DNA of 6,923 nt from Bifidobacterium breve (GTDB taxonomy: Bacteria; Actinomycetota; Actinomycetes; Mycobacteriales; Mycobacteriaceae): assembly GCA_945882475.1 (NCBI GenBank), contig CAMCWJ010000160.1:1-6923 (forward strand). Reading direction: 5' to 3'. Positions 1 through 6,191 of this stretch are shown piece after piece (position 1 is the stretch's first letter; each line of letters opens with the position of its first letter). A model generated the notes under the pieces. That model was not told the origin of the DNA and made no database searches. It was given only the letters and a program-made list of their open reading frames with translations. The translations under genes and the position numbers were made by a program.

Positions 1-487
1 GGTAGCGATACTCAGCCGACGGCCGCACCCCCAGGCCCGGTTCGGTGGCGATGATGAACGGCCGCAGGTACAGCGACTCCTCACCCCCGGCGGGCGGAAC
101 CCACTCGTGGTCCACCGCGATGAGCTGGCGCAGCGACTCCAGGAACAGCTCATCGGGCAGCTCCGGGATGGCCAGGCGCCGCGACGAGGATCGCAGCCGG
201 GCCGCGTTGGCCTCCGGCCGAAACGACACGATGGAGCCGTCGGACCAGCGATAGGCCTTGAGGCCCTCGAAGACCTCCTGTGCGTAGTGCAGCACGATCG
301 CGGAGGGATCCAGTTGGATCGGGCCGTACGGCATCACCCGGAGGTCGTGCCAGCCATCGGCTTCGGTGTAGAGGATCGACACCATGTGGTCGGTGTAGTA
401 GCGACCGAATCCCGGTTCGGCCAGGATCGCGGCCCGGTCGACCTCGCTCGCCGGGTGCGCGCTGCGCTCGACGGTGAACTCGGTCAT
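1..487 (-). CDS. ilvE: Branched-chain amino acid aminotransferase, N-terminal part (truncated by window edge)
   Basis: IlvE is a cytosolic PLP-dependent fold-type IV transaminase. It interconverts leucine, isoleucine and valine with their 2-oxo acids, using glutamate/2-oxoglutarate, in the last step of branched-chain amino acid synthesis. Reading leftward from the ATG at 487, 162 codons are present. They include EVFEGLKAYR at residues 71-80, RPEANAARL at 90-98 and LRPF at 141-144, and match the M. tuberculosis IlvE N-terminus closely as I recall it (family total about 368 residues). The PLP-binding lysine lies beyond position 1, so catalytic integrity cannot be judged. The gene follows gcvT on the same strand after 22 bases. 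The ATG is chosen because no upstream in-frame start fits before the gcvT stop. A TACAAT box seven bases upstream suggests an internal, leaderless promoter in addition to read-through from gcvT. A GAGGGG overlapping the gcvT stop lies too far from the ATG to be a convincing ribosome site. Confidence 0.96.
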   Translation of the reverse strand, partial: MTEFTVERSAHPASEVDRAAILAEPGFGRYYTDHMVSILYTEADGWHDLRVMPYGPIQLDPSAIVLHYAQEVFEGLKAYRWSDGSIVSFRPEANAARLRSSSRRLAIPELPDELFLESLRQLIAVDHEWVPPAGGEESLYLRPFIIATEPGLGVRPSAEYRY

Positions 488-494
488 GGCAGCG

Positions 495-500
495 ATTGTA
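495..500 (-). promoter_or_regulatory. Putative -10 element for a leaderless ilvE transcript
   Basis: Read on the minus strand this is TACAAT, a near-consensus -10 hexamer fitting mycobacterial TAnnnT. Seven bases separate it from the ilvE ATG, so transcription would begin at or next to the A of the ATG. It lies inside the 22-base gcvT-ilvE gap. No clear -35 is visible about 17-18 bases upstream, inside the 3' end of gcvT, but mycobacterial promoters often lack one. It is inferred from sequence only. Confidence 0.45.
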
Positions 501-509
501 GCCAGCCCC

Positions 510-1610
510 TCAGCGGGTCTTGACGTCGACGAACGGCGGTGTGACGACCTCGCAGTCGAGACCGCGGCCGCGCACGTCGACGCTGACAACGGCGCCGTCG
601 GGGATCCCGGCCGCGGTGTCGATCATTGCCAGCGCGATTCCCGCCCCCAGCGTCGGGGAGAAGGTTCCCGACGTCGTAACGCCTACTACCGTCCCGTCGC
701 CGCGCACTGCCATGTCGGCCCGGGGCACGCCCCGCCCGATCGCCCGCAGGCCGCGCAGCAGTCGGCGCGGCCCGGCCGCCTTCTCGGCGGTCAGGGCGTC
801 GCGACCCCAGAACTCCTCCTTGGACCAGCCCACCGCCCACCCGCAGCGGGCCTGCACCGGCGAGATGTCACGGGAGAGTTCGTGGCCGTGCAACGGGTAC
901 CCCATCTCGGTGCGCAGGGTGTCACGCGCACCGAGGCCGGCGAGTTGGCCACCGCGGCTCTCGACCTCGGTCAGCAACGCGTCGAACACGACCGGCGCCG
1001 CGTCCCAGGACGGCAGTAGCTCGTAGCCGTGCTCGCCGGTGTAGCCGGTGCGGCATACCCGAACCGGCACTCCGGCGTACTCGGCGTCGGAGAAGCTCAT
1101 GTAGGCCATGTCCGCCGGCAGTCCGAGCGCCGCGAGCACCTCGGCCGAGCGCGGACCCTGGACGGCGAGCACGGCATAAGACCGGTGTTCATCGACAACG
1201 GAAATACCCTGGGGCACAACCTGTTGCATGGCTTCCACTACCGCAGCGGTGTTCGCCGCGTTGGGCACCAGGAAAATCTCGTCGTCGCTGACGTAGTAGG
1301 CGATGAGATCGTCTATCACGCCGCCGTCCGGCGCGCAGCACAGCGTGTACTGCGCCTGGCCCGGGCCGATCCGGCGCAGATCGCCGGTCAGGGCGGAGTT
1401 GACGAACTCCGCGGCACCGGGGCCGGTCACCGACGCCTTCCCGAGGTGACTGACGTCGAACAACCCCACCGCCTCCCGGGTGGCGGTGTGCTCGCCCACC
1501 GTGCCCGCGTAGGACACCGGCATGAGCCATCCGCCGAAGGGGGCGAAGGTGGCGCCGCGGTCGCGGTGACGACCCTCGAGGGGGCCGTGCAGAAGTTCTT
1601 CGTCGCTCAC
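510..1610 (-). CDS. gcvT: Aminomethyltransferase (glycine cleavage system T protein)
   Basis: GcvT transfers the methylene carbon of the aminomethyl-lipoyl group on the H protein to tetrahydrofolate, releasing ammonia and giving 5,10-methylene-THF. It acts in the cytosolic glycine cleavage complex. From a GTG start at 1610 the product is 366 residues, typical of the family. Landmarks in that numbering are FGGWLMPVSYAGT near 25-37, GLFDVSHLGK near 49-58, GGVIDDLIAYY near 96-106 (carrying the conserved catalytic Asp), GLGARDTLRTEMGYPLHGHE near 225-244 and TSGTFSPTL near 313-321. A TTG at 1619 would add three residues, but it sits inside the putative -10 box, and the added residues are not part of the conserved core, so GTG is preferred. 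ilvE follows 22 bases downstream. The gene is divergent from pepB. With an apparently leaderless mRNA, no upstream glycine riboswitch can be present. Other gcv genes are not in the window. Confidence 0.96.
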   Translation of the reverse strand: MSDEELLHGPLEGRHRDRGATFAPFGGWLMPVSYAGTVGEHTATREAVGLFDVSHLGKASVTGPGAAEFVNSALTGDLRRIGPGQAQYTLCCAPDGGVIDDLIAYYVSDDEIFLVPNAANTAAVVEAMQQVVPQGISVVDEHRSYAVLAVQGPRSAEVLAALGLPADMAYMSFSDAEYAGVPVRVCRTGYTGEHGYELLPSWDAAPVVFDALLTEVESRGGQLAGLGARDTLRTEMGYPLHGHELSRDISPVQARCGWAVGWSKEEFWGRDALTAEKAAGPRRLLRGLRAIGRGVPRADMAVRGDGTVVGVTTSGTFSPTLGAGIALAMIDTAAGIPDGAVVSVDVRGRGLDCEVVTPPFVDVKTR

Positions 1611-1618
1611 GGGATCCA

Positions 1619-1624
1619 ACCCTA
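1619..1624 (-). promoter_or_regulatory. Putative -10 element for leaderless gcvT
   Basis: The minus-strand sequence is TAGGGT, fitting the mycobacterial TAnnnT -10. Eight bases separate it from the GTG at 1610, placing the transcription start at or within a base or two of the start codon. It forms part of the left arm of the 26-base inverted repeat shared with pepB. The alternative reading is that its AGGG acts as a weak ribosome site about nine bases before GTG, in which case the promoter would lie further upstream, inside pepB. Confidence 0.45.
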
Positions 1625-1638
1625 ATGTCCGGGCCGAT

Positions 1639-1644
1639 TAGGGT
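1639..1644 (+). promoter_or_regulatory. Putative -10 element for leaderless pepB
   Basis: TAGGGT fits TAnnnT and is followed by seven bases and then GTG at 1652, the start favoured by homology. It is the mirror image of the gcvT element. The region where its -35 would fall coincides with the gcvT -10, so two polymerases probably could not occupy both promoters at once. AGGG eight bases before GTG could alternatively serve as a weak ribosome-binding site. Confidence 0.45.
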
Positions 1645-1651
1645 GTCGCTG

Positions 1652-3163
1652 GTGAGCACCCAACCCGGTTATCAGGCCCCGTCCGTCTCCGTCGCCGCCG
1701 CGCTACCCAAGCGCGGATCCGCATCGGCGGTGCTGATCGTTCCGATCGTCACCGGCGACGCCGCGCCGACGGTCGCCGACGGCGCCCTCCTGGATGCTGA
1801 GTCGATTCGCGCGATCGAAGACACCCTGCGCGCCCTGGGCGCCAAGGCCGGACCCGAGACCCTGACCCGGATGCACGTGTCGTCGCTTCCGGTGGCCAGC
1901 GTGCTGGCCGTCGGTCTGGGCGCACCGCGCGACGAGTGGCCGGCCGAGGTCATCCGTCGTGCCGCGGGCGCGGCGGCCCGGTCGCTGAGCGGGGTGGAGT
2001 CGGTGATCACCACGCTGTCGGAGTTGCACCTCGGAGCGGCCGTCGAGGGCCTGATCCTCGGCGCCTACCAGATGCACGAGTTCCGCAGCGCCAAGACCGC
2101 ACCGAAGGATCCGCCGCTGGCCCGGATCACCGCCCTTAGCTCTGCTCGCGACGCAAAGCGCCAGGCCGCCCGCGCGGTGGCGATCGCCTCCGCGGTGGCA
2201 AGCGCCCGCGACCTGGTCAACACTCCGCCGAGCCACCTCTTCCCGGCCGAATTCGCCAAGCGCGCAAAGGCTTTCGGTACTTCGGCTAGCCTGGAGGTCG
2301 AGGTGCTCGACGAGAAGGCTCTGGCGAAGGCTGGGTTCGGTGGTGTCATCGGGGTCGGCAAGGGCTCATCGAATCCGCCTCGGCTGGTGCGGTTGACCTA
2401 CCGCGGCGGCAAAGGCCGAAAGGCCGCACCGAAGGTGGCGCTGGTCGGCAAGGGCATCACCTTCGACACCGGCGGCATCTCGATCAAACCGGCCGCCTCG
2501 ATGCACCACATGACCTCCGACATGGCCGGGGCGGCATCGGTGATCGCCACCGTCGTGCTGGCCGCGCAGCAGCAGTTGCCCATCGACGTGATCGCCACCG
2601 TGCCGATGGCCGAGAACATGCCGTCGGCGACCGCGCAGCGCCCGGGCGATGTGCTGACCCAGTACGGCGGGATCACCGTGGAGGTGCTCAACACCGACGC
2701 CGAGGGTCGGCTGATCCTGGCCGATGCGATCGTGCGGGCCTGCGAGGACTCCCCCGACTACCTGATCGAGACCTCGACGCTGACCGGCGCTCAGACCGTC
2801 GCACTCGGTGCCCGTATTCCCGGCGTCATGGGCAGTGACGACTTCCGCGACCGGGTGGCGGGGATATCCCAGCGGGAAGGCGAGAACGGCTGGGCCATGC
2901 CGCTTCCCGACGAACTCGCCGACGACCTCAAGTCCGCGGTGGCCGACCTGGCCAACATCAGTTCGCAACGCTTCGCCGGCATGCTGGTCGCCGGCGTGTT
3001 CCTGCGCGAGTTCGTCGCCGAAGGTGTGCAGTGGGCGCATATCGACATCGCCGGGCCGGCCTACAACACCGGCGGGCCGTGGGGTTACACCCCCAAGGGC
3101 GGTACCGGCGTTCCCACCCGCACGCTGTTCGCCGTACTCGAAGACATCGCCGAGAACGGCTAG
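1652..3163 (+). CDS. pepB: Leucyl aminopeptidase (M17, cytosol aminopeptidase)
   Basis: This two-metal M17 exopeptidase removes N-terminal residues, preferably leucine, from peptides in the cytosol, usually as a hexamer. The product is 503 residues from GTG 1652, the normal length. The N-terminal domain (about 1-165) leads into NTPPSHLFPAEFA near 190-202 and the catalytic domain. Expected metal ligands and catalytic residues appear with exactly the E. coli PepA spacing: K267 and D272 in VGKGITFDTGG, K279 in ISIKP, D290 in TSDM, and D349, E351 and R353 in the signature NTDAEGRLILADA. An ATG at 1625 would add nine residues (MSGPIRVSL), but these overlap the inverted repeat, while the remembered M. 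tuberculosis PepB begins with sequence aligning to STQPGY just after the GTG. The gene is divergent from gcvT and convergent with the PE-PPE gene, so it is probably monocistronic. Confidence 0.95.
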   Translation: MSTQPGYQAPSVSVAAALPKRGSASAVLIVPIVTGDAAPTVADGALLDAESIRAIEDTLRALGAKAGPETLTRMHVSSLPVASVLAVGLGAPRDEWPAEVIRRAAGAAARSLSGVESVITTLSELHLGAAVEGLILGAYQMHEFRSAKTAPKDPPLARITALSSARDAKRQAARAVAIASAVASARDLVNTPPSHLFPAEFAKRAKAFGTSASLEVEVLDEKALAKAGFGGVIGVGKGSSNPPRLVRLTYRGGKGRKAAPKVALVGKGITFDTGGISIKPAASMHHMTSDMAGAASVIATVVLAAQQQLPIDVIATVPMAENMPSATAQRPGDVLTQYGGITVEVLNTDAEGRLILADAIVRACEDSPDYLIETSTLTGAQTVALGARIPGVMGSDDFRDRVAGISQREGENGWAMPLPDELADDLKSAVADLANISSQRFAGMLVAGVFLREFVAEGVQWAHIDIAGPAYNTGGPWGYTPKGGTGVPTRTLFAVLEDIAENG

Positions 3164-3180
3164 CGCGCGGCCCCGCGCGC
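3163..3180. terminator. GC-only hairpin between convergent genes, probable bidirectional terminator
   Basis: GCGCGCG (3163-3169) and CGCGCGC (3174-3180) can pair around a 4-base loop. The hairpin starts at the last base of the pepB TAG and ends eight bases before the stop of the opposite-strand PE-PPE gene. There is no U-tract on either side, so it is not a classical intrinsic terminator. U-less hairpins are nonetheless commonly proposed as terminators or 3'-end stabilisers in mycobacteria. Alternating CG runs can also arise from base composition alone. Confidence 0.45.
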
Positions 3181-3188
3181 CGAGGCCA

Positions 3189-4415
3189 TCAGCGTGCCCG
3201 AGCGTTGGCCCTGCCCGGGTGGTCCTGCGTCGGCTTTCCCGGCCGCGCGCCATTGTTCCGGGCCGCGGGCGACACCATCGCGGCGCGATTACTCCGGGCC
3301 GTAATCGACACGGCCGCAGCAGATTTCACCCCGGCTGACGGCGCGGGCGTCGGCGACTGCGGTCGGCCACCGATTCCGTACATGCCGGCCGACGTCGTTC
3401 CCAGCGGCCGGTACGCCGGATTTCCGGCGGCCTCGGCCAGACCGTCATCGATCCCGGTCGGAATGGCCAAAGCGAGATTTTTGAGGTTCTGCACGGGATT
3501 GCCCCAGCGAATCAAGGCTGCGGTGGTCGGCATACCCGGACTGACCCCGCGGTCGTAACCCCACTCGACGATCACCCGCAGCGGGGCATCGAGCGCAGTC
3601 AGCATCGGACTCGGGACGATGAACTCCAGGGGCATCAGCAGCGGCAGGCGCGCAGTGGGCACGGTGTAGTAGGTCGTCTCGCCGTCGGTGACGATGTCGG
3701 TCTTCGCGGGGTCGTTAAGGGCGGCGAAATCGACCTCGTCGATCTGCCTGTTCACCCCGTGCAGGAAGGCGATGCCCAGCACGGCATTGAGCGTGGCCAC
3801 CACGTTGAGCGGATAGCGCGGGAAGTCGGCCCAGCCCTCGTACTGCCGCGCGACGTCGTAGGTGATTCCGCCGACCGCCGGAGTCGCCCCGCTGGCGGTG
3901 ATGCCCAGAATCGGAACCGTCAGCCCGGCGAAGCGCTCGAGGATTCCCCCGTTGGGCCGGTTGGGGTTGGAGTCCAGCACGTAGGTGATCGGCTTCTCGG
4001 GATCGGGGTTGGCGGACTTGAATCCGGTCGCGACCACGGCGCCCTGGGAGTACCCGAAGATCAGAATGCTCTCGGCGGCGGAGCCCACGACTGCCGCGTG
4101 CAGGTTCGCAACCCCGGCGCCCACCGAGTTATCGAAGGTGGGGTCTGCAAACCCGCCGCCGGACACCGGCCAGAACGACCCCGGATAATCGACGATGTCG
4201 GCGAGGTTCAGCGGGCCGGTATTGAGCGCAGGGTTGACTCCGTCGATGATGCTGTCAGCGAAGCCCAGGTAAACCTCATCCGTCGGCACATCACCGATGT
4301 CGGTGCCGGGCAGAACGAAGGCCTCCTGCGACGTCAGTACTGGTGCCGGCGTGCCGAAGACGGGACCGCACGCGATCGCAACCACGGCCAAACCGGCAAC
4401 CGCTGCGGTGCGCAC
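3189..4415 (-). CDS. Secreted PE-PPE-domain serine alpha/beta hydrolase
   Basis: The product is 408 residues from GTG 4415. A short hydrophobic N-terminus (RTAAVAGLAVVAIACGP, residues 2-18) followed by FGTPAP looks like a signal peptide or membrane anchor. The body matches the mycobacterial PE-PPE hydrolase domain: VLPGTD near 35-40, the nucleophile elbow GYSQG at 121-125 with Ser123, VLDSNPNRPNGG near 146-157, and the family block YDVARQYEGWADFPRYP at 186-202 leading to His219 in FLHG. Asp and His within this block are likely triad candidates. There is no PE or PPE N-terminal domain. Family members act on ester substrates; Chp1 and Chp2, acyltransferases that finish trehalose lipids in M. 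tuberculosis, are relatives, but the substrate here is unknown. The last 60 or so residues form a disordered tail rich in Pro, Ala, Arg and Ser. The gene lies 18 bases after ephD on the same strand. A TTG at 4421 is an alternative start. Confidence 0.85.
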   Translation of the reverse strand: MRTAAVAGLAVVAIACGPVFGTPAPVLTSQEAFVLPGTDIGDVPTDEVYLGFADSIIDGVNPALNTGPLNLADIVDYPGSFWPVSGGGFADPTFDNSVGAGVANLHAAVVGSAAESILIFGYSQGAVVATGFKSANPDPEKPITYVLDSNPNRPNGGILERFAGLTVPILGITASGATPAVGGITYDVARQYEGWADFPRYPLNVVATLNAVLGIAFLHGVNRQIDEVDFAALNDPAKTDIVTDGETTYYTVPTARLPLLMPLEFIVPSPMLTALDAPLRVIVEWGYDRGVSPGMPTTAALIRWGNPVQNLKNLALAIPTGIDDGLAEAAGNPAYRPLGTTSAGMYGIGGRPQSPTPAPSAGVKSAAAVSITARSNRAAMVSPAARNNGARPGKPTQDHPGRANARAR

Positions 4416-4421
4416 CAGCAA

Positions 4422-4427
4422 ACCCTA
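4422..4427 (-). promoter_or_regulatory. Putative -10 element for the PE-PPE hydrolase gene
   Basis: The minus-strand TAGGGT lies in the 18-base gap after the ephD stop, exactly six bases before GTG 4415, so a transcript would start on the G of GTG. It is the same hexamer as at gcvT and pepB. Alternatively, AGGG is a weak ribosome site seven bases from GTG and the gene is simply co-transcribed with ephD. Confidence 0.35.
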
Positions 4428-4433
4428 CCGCTG

Positions 4434-6191
4434 CTAGAGCACTTTCCCGCGTGCGGCACTGCGCAACGCCTGGGGCAGCAGGCGGGATGCACCGTAAAGC
4501 AGGTGCGCCTCGGGGGTCACCGGGCGGACCGCGCTGTTGCTGCGTACCGAAGACAGAATCGCCGCTGCCACCTTCTCGGGGCGGTAGTCACGCCAGTCGA
4601 ACATCCGCTCCAGTTGCGCGCGGCGGCCCGACGCTGCGGCCTGCCTTCCGGTCGGCGGGTGAAATCCGGTGGCCGAGACGATGTTGGTGTTCACCACTCC
4701 GGGACAGATCGTGGTCAGCCCGATACCGGCGGAGGCGAGTTCGGCGCGCAGGCAGTCGGAGAACATGTACACCGCAGCCTTGGACGTGCAGTAGGCGTTG
4801 AGCGAGGACAGCGGGGCGTAGGCGGCCATCGACGCGACGTTGACGATGTGGCCCCCGGTGCCCCGTTCGACCAAGCGTCGCGCGAAGGCCCGGCAGCCGT
4901 TGACCACGCCGCCGAGGTTGACATCGAGAACCCGGTCGAACTGCTCGGCCGGGGTGTCCAGAAACGCCCCTGCCGCGCCGATTCCGGCATTGTTGACGAC
5001 GATGTCGGGCACGCCGTGGGTGGCGCAGACTGCGTCGGCAAAGCGTTCGACGGCGTCGGCGTCGGAGACGTCCACGACATAGGGGTGCGCGGTTGCGCCG
5101 GTGTCGTTGATCCACTCGGCGGTCCGGGTCACAGCCTCCTCGTCGATGTCGCTGAGGACCACCTCAGCGCCCTGCGCGGCGAACGCCAGGGCGGTGGCCC
5201 GGCCGATGCCACTGCCGGCGCCGGTGACGGCCACCAACTGGTCGCCGAACGGCTTGCGCGGCCGGCCGAGTTCGGCTCGCAGTAGTGCGCGGCTCGGCGG
5301 GCCGCCGCCCAGGTATCCGGCGAACTCGGCGACGGCGGTGGCCACCACCTGCGGATGCGACATGGGCGACCAATGGCCGCTGTTGATGTCGCGGCGCCAC
5401 AGTCGCGGCACCCACCTCTGCGTGTCCTCGTAGACGTAGGGCCGCACGAACATGTCCCGGGTATTGACCAACAACTGCACCGGTACCGGGACATAGCGAT
5501 CAGGGTCGGCATGGGTCAGTGCGTGAAAGTAGTTGGCGCGGTAAATCTTCAACCCGTTGGTGGCGTCAGCGACGAAGGTCTCGCCCTGATGTCGCTGCTC
5601 CGGCGGGATGCCGGGGGTGATCAGGTAGCGGTTGATCGCCCGCGCCAGGAACGTCCGCATCGCCGCGGGTGCGAGCACCGGGATAGAGAATCCGATCATG
5701 TAGCTGAAGTGGGCCGCCTGGGAGAAGGCGCGCGCGAATCGCCTCGGCCGGTGCGGGCGGGCCAGGCCCTCTCGCACAAATCGACTCAGGTGCTGCGGGT
5801 CCGGCCCGGAGATCGAGGTGTAGGAGGCCACCCGGTCGGCGGCCTCGGGCCGGCTCAGGTACTCCCACACGGTCGCCGCGCCCCAGTCGTGACCCACCAC
5901 GTGCACCGGCGCGTCCGGGCTCGACTCCGCGACCACGGCGGCGAAGTCGTCGGCCAGTCGGGCCAGGGCGTAGGCGGCCACCGGCCCGGGCACCGACGAG
6001 GCGCCGGCACCCCGGTTGTCGTAACGGATCACCCGGTGGGAGTCGGCGAGTCGCTCGGCCACCGAGTCCCAGACCCGGTGCGAGTCGGGCCAGCCGTGCA
6101 CCAGCACCACCGTCGGCCCGGACCGGTTGCCCTCTTCATAGACCGCGAGGCGGACGCCATCGGCGACGTCGAGGTAGCGAACGGTCCTCAT
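4434..6191 (-). CDS. ephD: EphD-type epoxide hydrolase fused to a short-chain dehydrogenase/reductase
   Basis: This 585-residue two-domain protein matches M. tuberculosis EphD (about 592 residues) closely along its length. Residues 1-300 are an alpha/beta-hydrolase of epoxide hydrolase type: HGWPD at 32-36 (oxyanion hole), the nucleophile Asp102 in GHDWG, probable acid Asp246 in NTRD, and the base His273 in SGHWSP. Residues 318-585 are a classical SDR: cofactor motif TGAGSGIG at 323-330, Asp374 in DVSD, NNAG at 400-403, Ser454, and Tyr467/Lys471 in YCTSK. All key catalytic residues are present. Published work links EphD to turnover of epoxidised fatty acids and to oxygenated mycolic acid metabolism; epoxide opening to a diol followed by oxidation by the SDR half is an attractive inference. 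The ATG overlaps the stop of the upstream small gene as ATGA and has no good ribosome site, so translational coupling is likely. Only 18 bases separate it from the PE-PPE gene. Confidence 0.95.
   Translation of the reverse strand: MRTVRYLDVADGVRLAVYEEGNRSGPTVVLVHGWPDSHRVWDSVAERLADSHRVIRYDNRGAGASSVPGPVAAYALARLADDFAAVVAESSPDAPVHVVGHDWGAATVWEYLSRPEAADRVASYTSISGPDPQHLSRFVREGLARPHRPRRFARAFSQAAHFSYMIGFSIPVLAPAAMRTFLARAINRYLITPGIPPEQRHQGETFVADATNGLKIYRANYFHALTHADPDRYVPVPVQLLVNTRDMFVRPYVYEDTQRWVPRLWRRDINSGHWSPMSHPQVVATAVAEFAGYLGGGPPSRALLRAELGRPRKPFGDQLVAVTGAGSGIGRATALAFAAQGAEVVLSDIDEEAVTRTAEWINDTGATAHPYVVDVSDADAVERFADAVCATHGVPDIVVNNAGIGAAGAFLDTPAEQFDRVLDVNLGGVVNGCRAFARRLVERGTGGHIVNVASMAAYAPLSSLNAYCTSKAAVYMFSDCLRAELASAGIGLTTICPGVVNTNIVSATGFHPPTGRQAAASGRRAQLERMFDWRDYRPEKVAAAILSSVRSNSAVRPVTPEAHLLYGASRLLPQALRSAARGKVL

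Larger units (their letters stand above)
1619..1644. repeat. Perfect inverted repeat between divergent gcvT and pepB
   Basis: ACCCTAAT (1619-1626) and ATTAGGGT (1637-1644) are exact reverse complements around a 10-base spacer. The symmetry stops abruptly at both outer edges. Each arm carries TAGGGT facing outwards, 7-8 bases from a GTG start codon, so the repeat is most simply read as two back-to-back -10 elements. The arm centres are 18 bases apart, not a whole number of helical turns, which is less typical of a dimeric operator, though a regulator site is not excluded. Confidence 0.75.

Noticed and set aside
1611..1651. Glycine riboswitch upstream of gcvT
   Set aside because: Only 41 bases separate gcvT from pepB and the likely start site is at the gcvT start codon, leaving no room for an aptamer.
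1625..1651. ATG at 1625 as the true pepB start
   Set aside because: It overlaps the inverted repeat and putative -10, has no ribosome site, and the extra nine residues have no counterpart in the M. tuberculosis protein as I remember it.
2366..3253. A 295-codon minus-strand open frame opposite pepB
   Set aside because: It is antisense to the conserved M17 catalytic domain, its composition is that of a frame shadow, and it has no motif or ribosome site.
4350..4415. Lipoprotein signal (cysteine at residue 17 of the PE-PPE protein)
   Set aside because: The bases before the cysteine encode AIA, a poor lipobox with no Leu/Val at -3. An ordinary signal peptide or N-terminal anchor fits better, though this is not certain.
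3759..5285. A 508-codon plus-strand open frame opposite ephD and the PE-PPE gene
   Set aside because: It runs antisense across two well-supported genes and their junction, is rich in Gly, Arg, Val and His as expected for a GC-rich antisense frame, and shows no recognisable domain.
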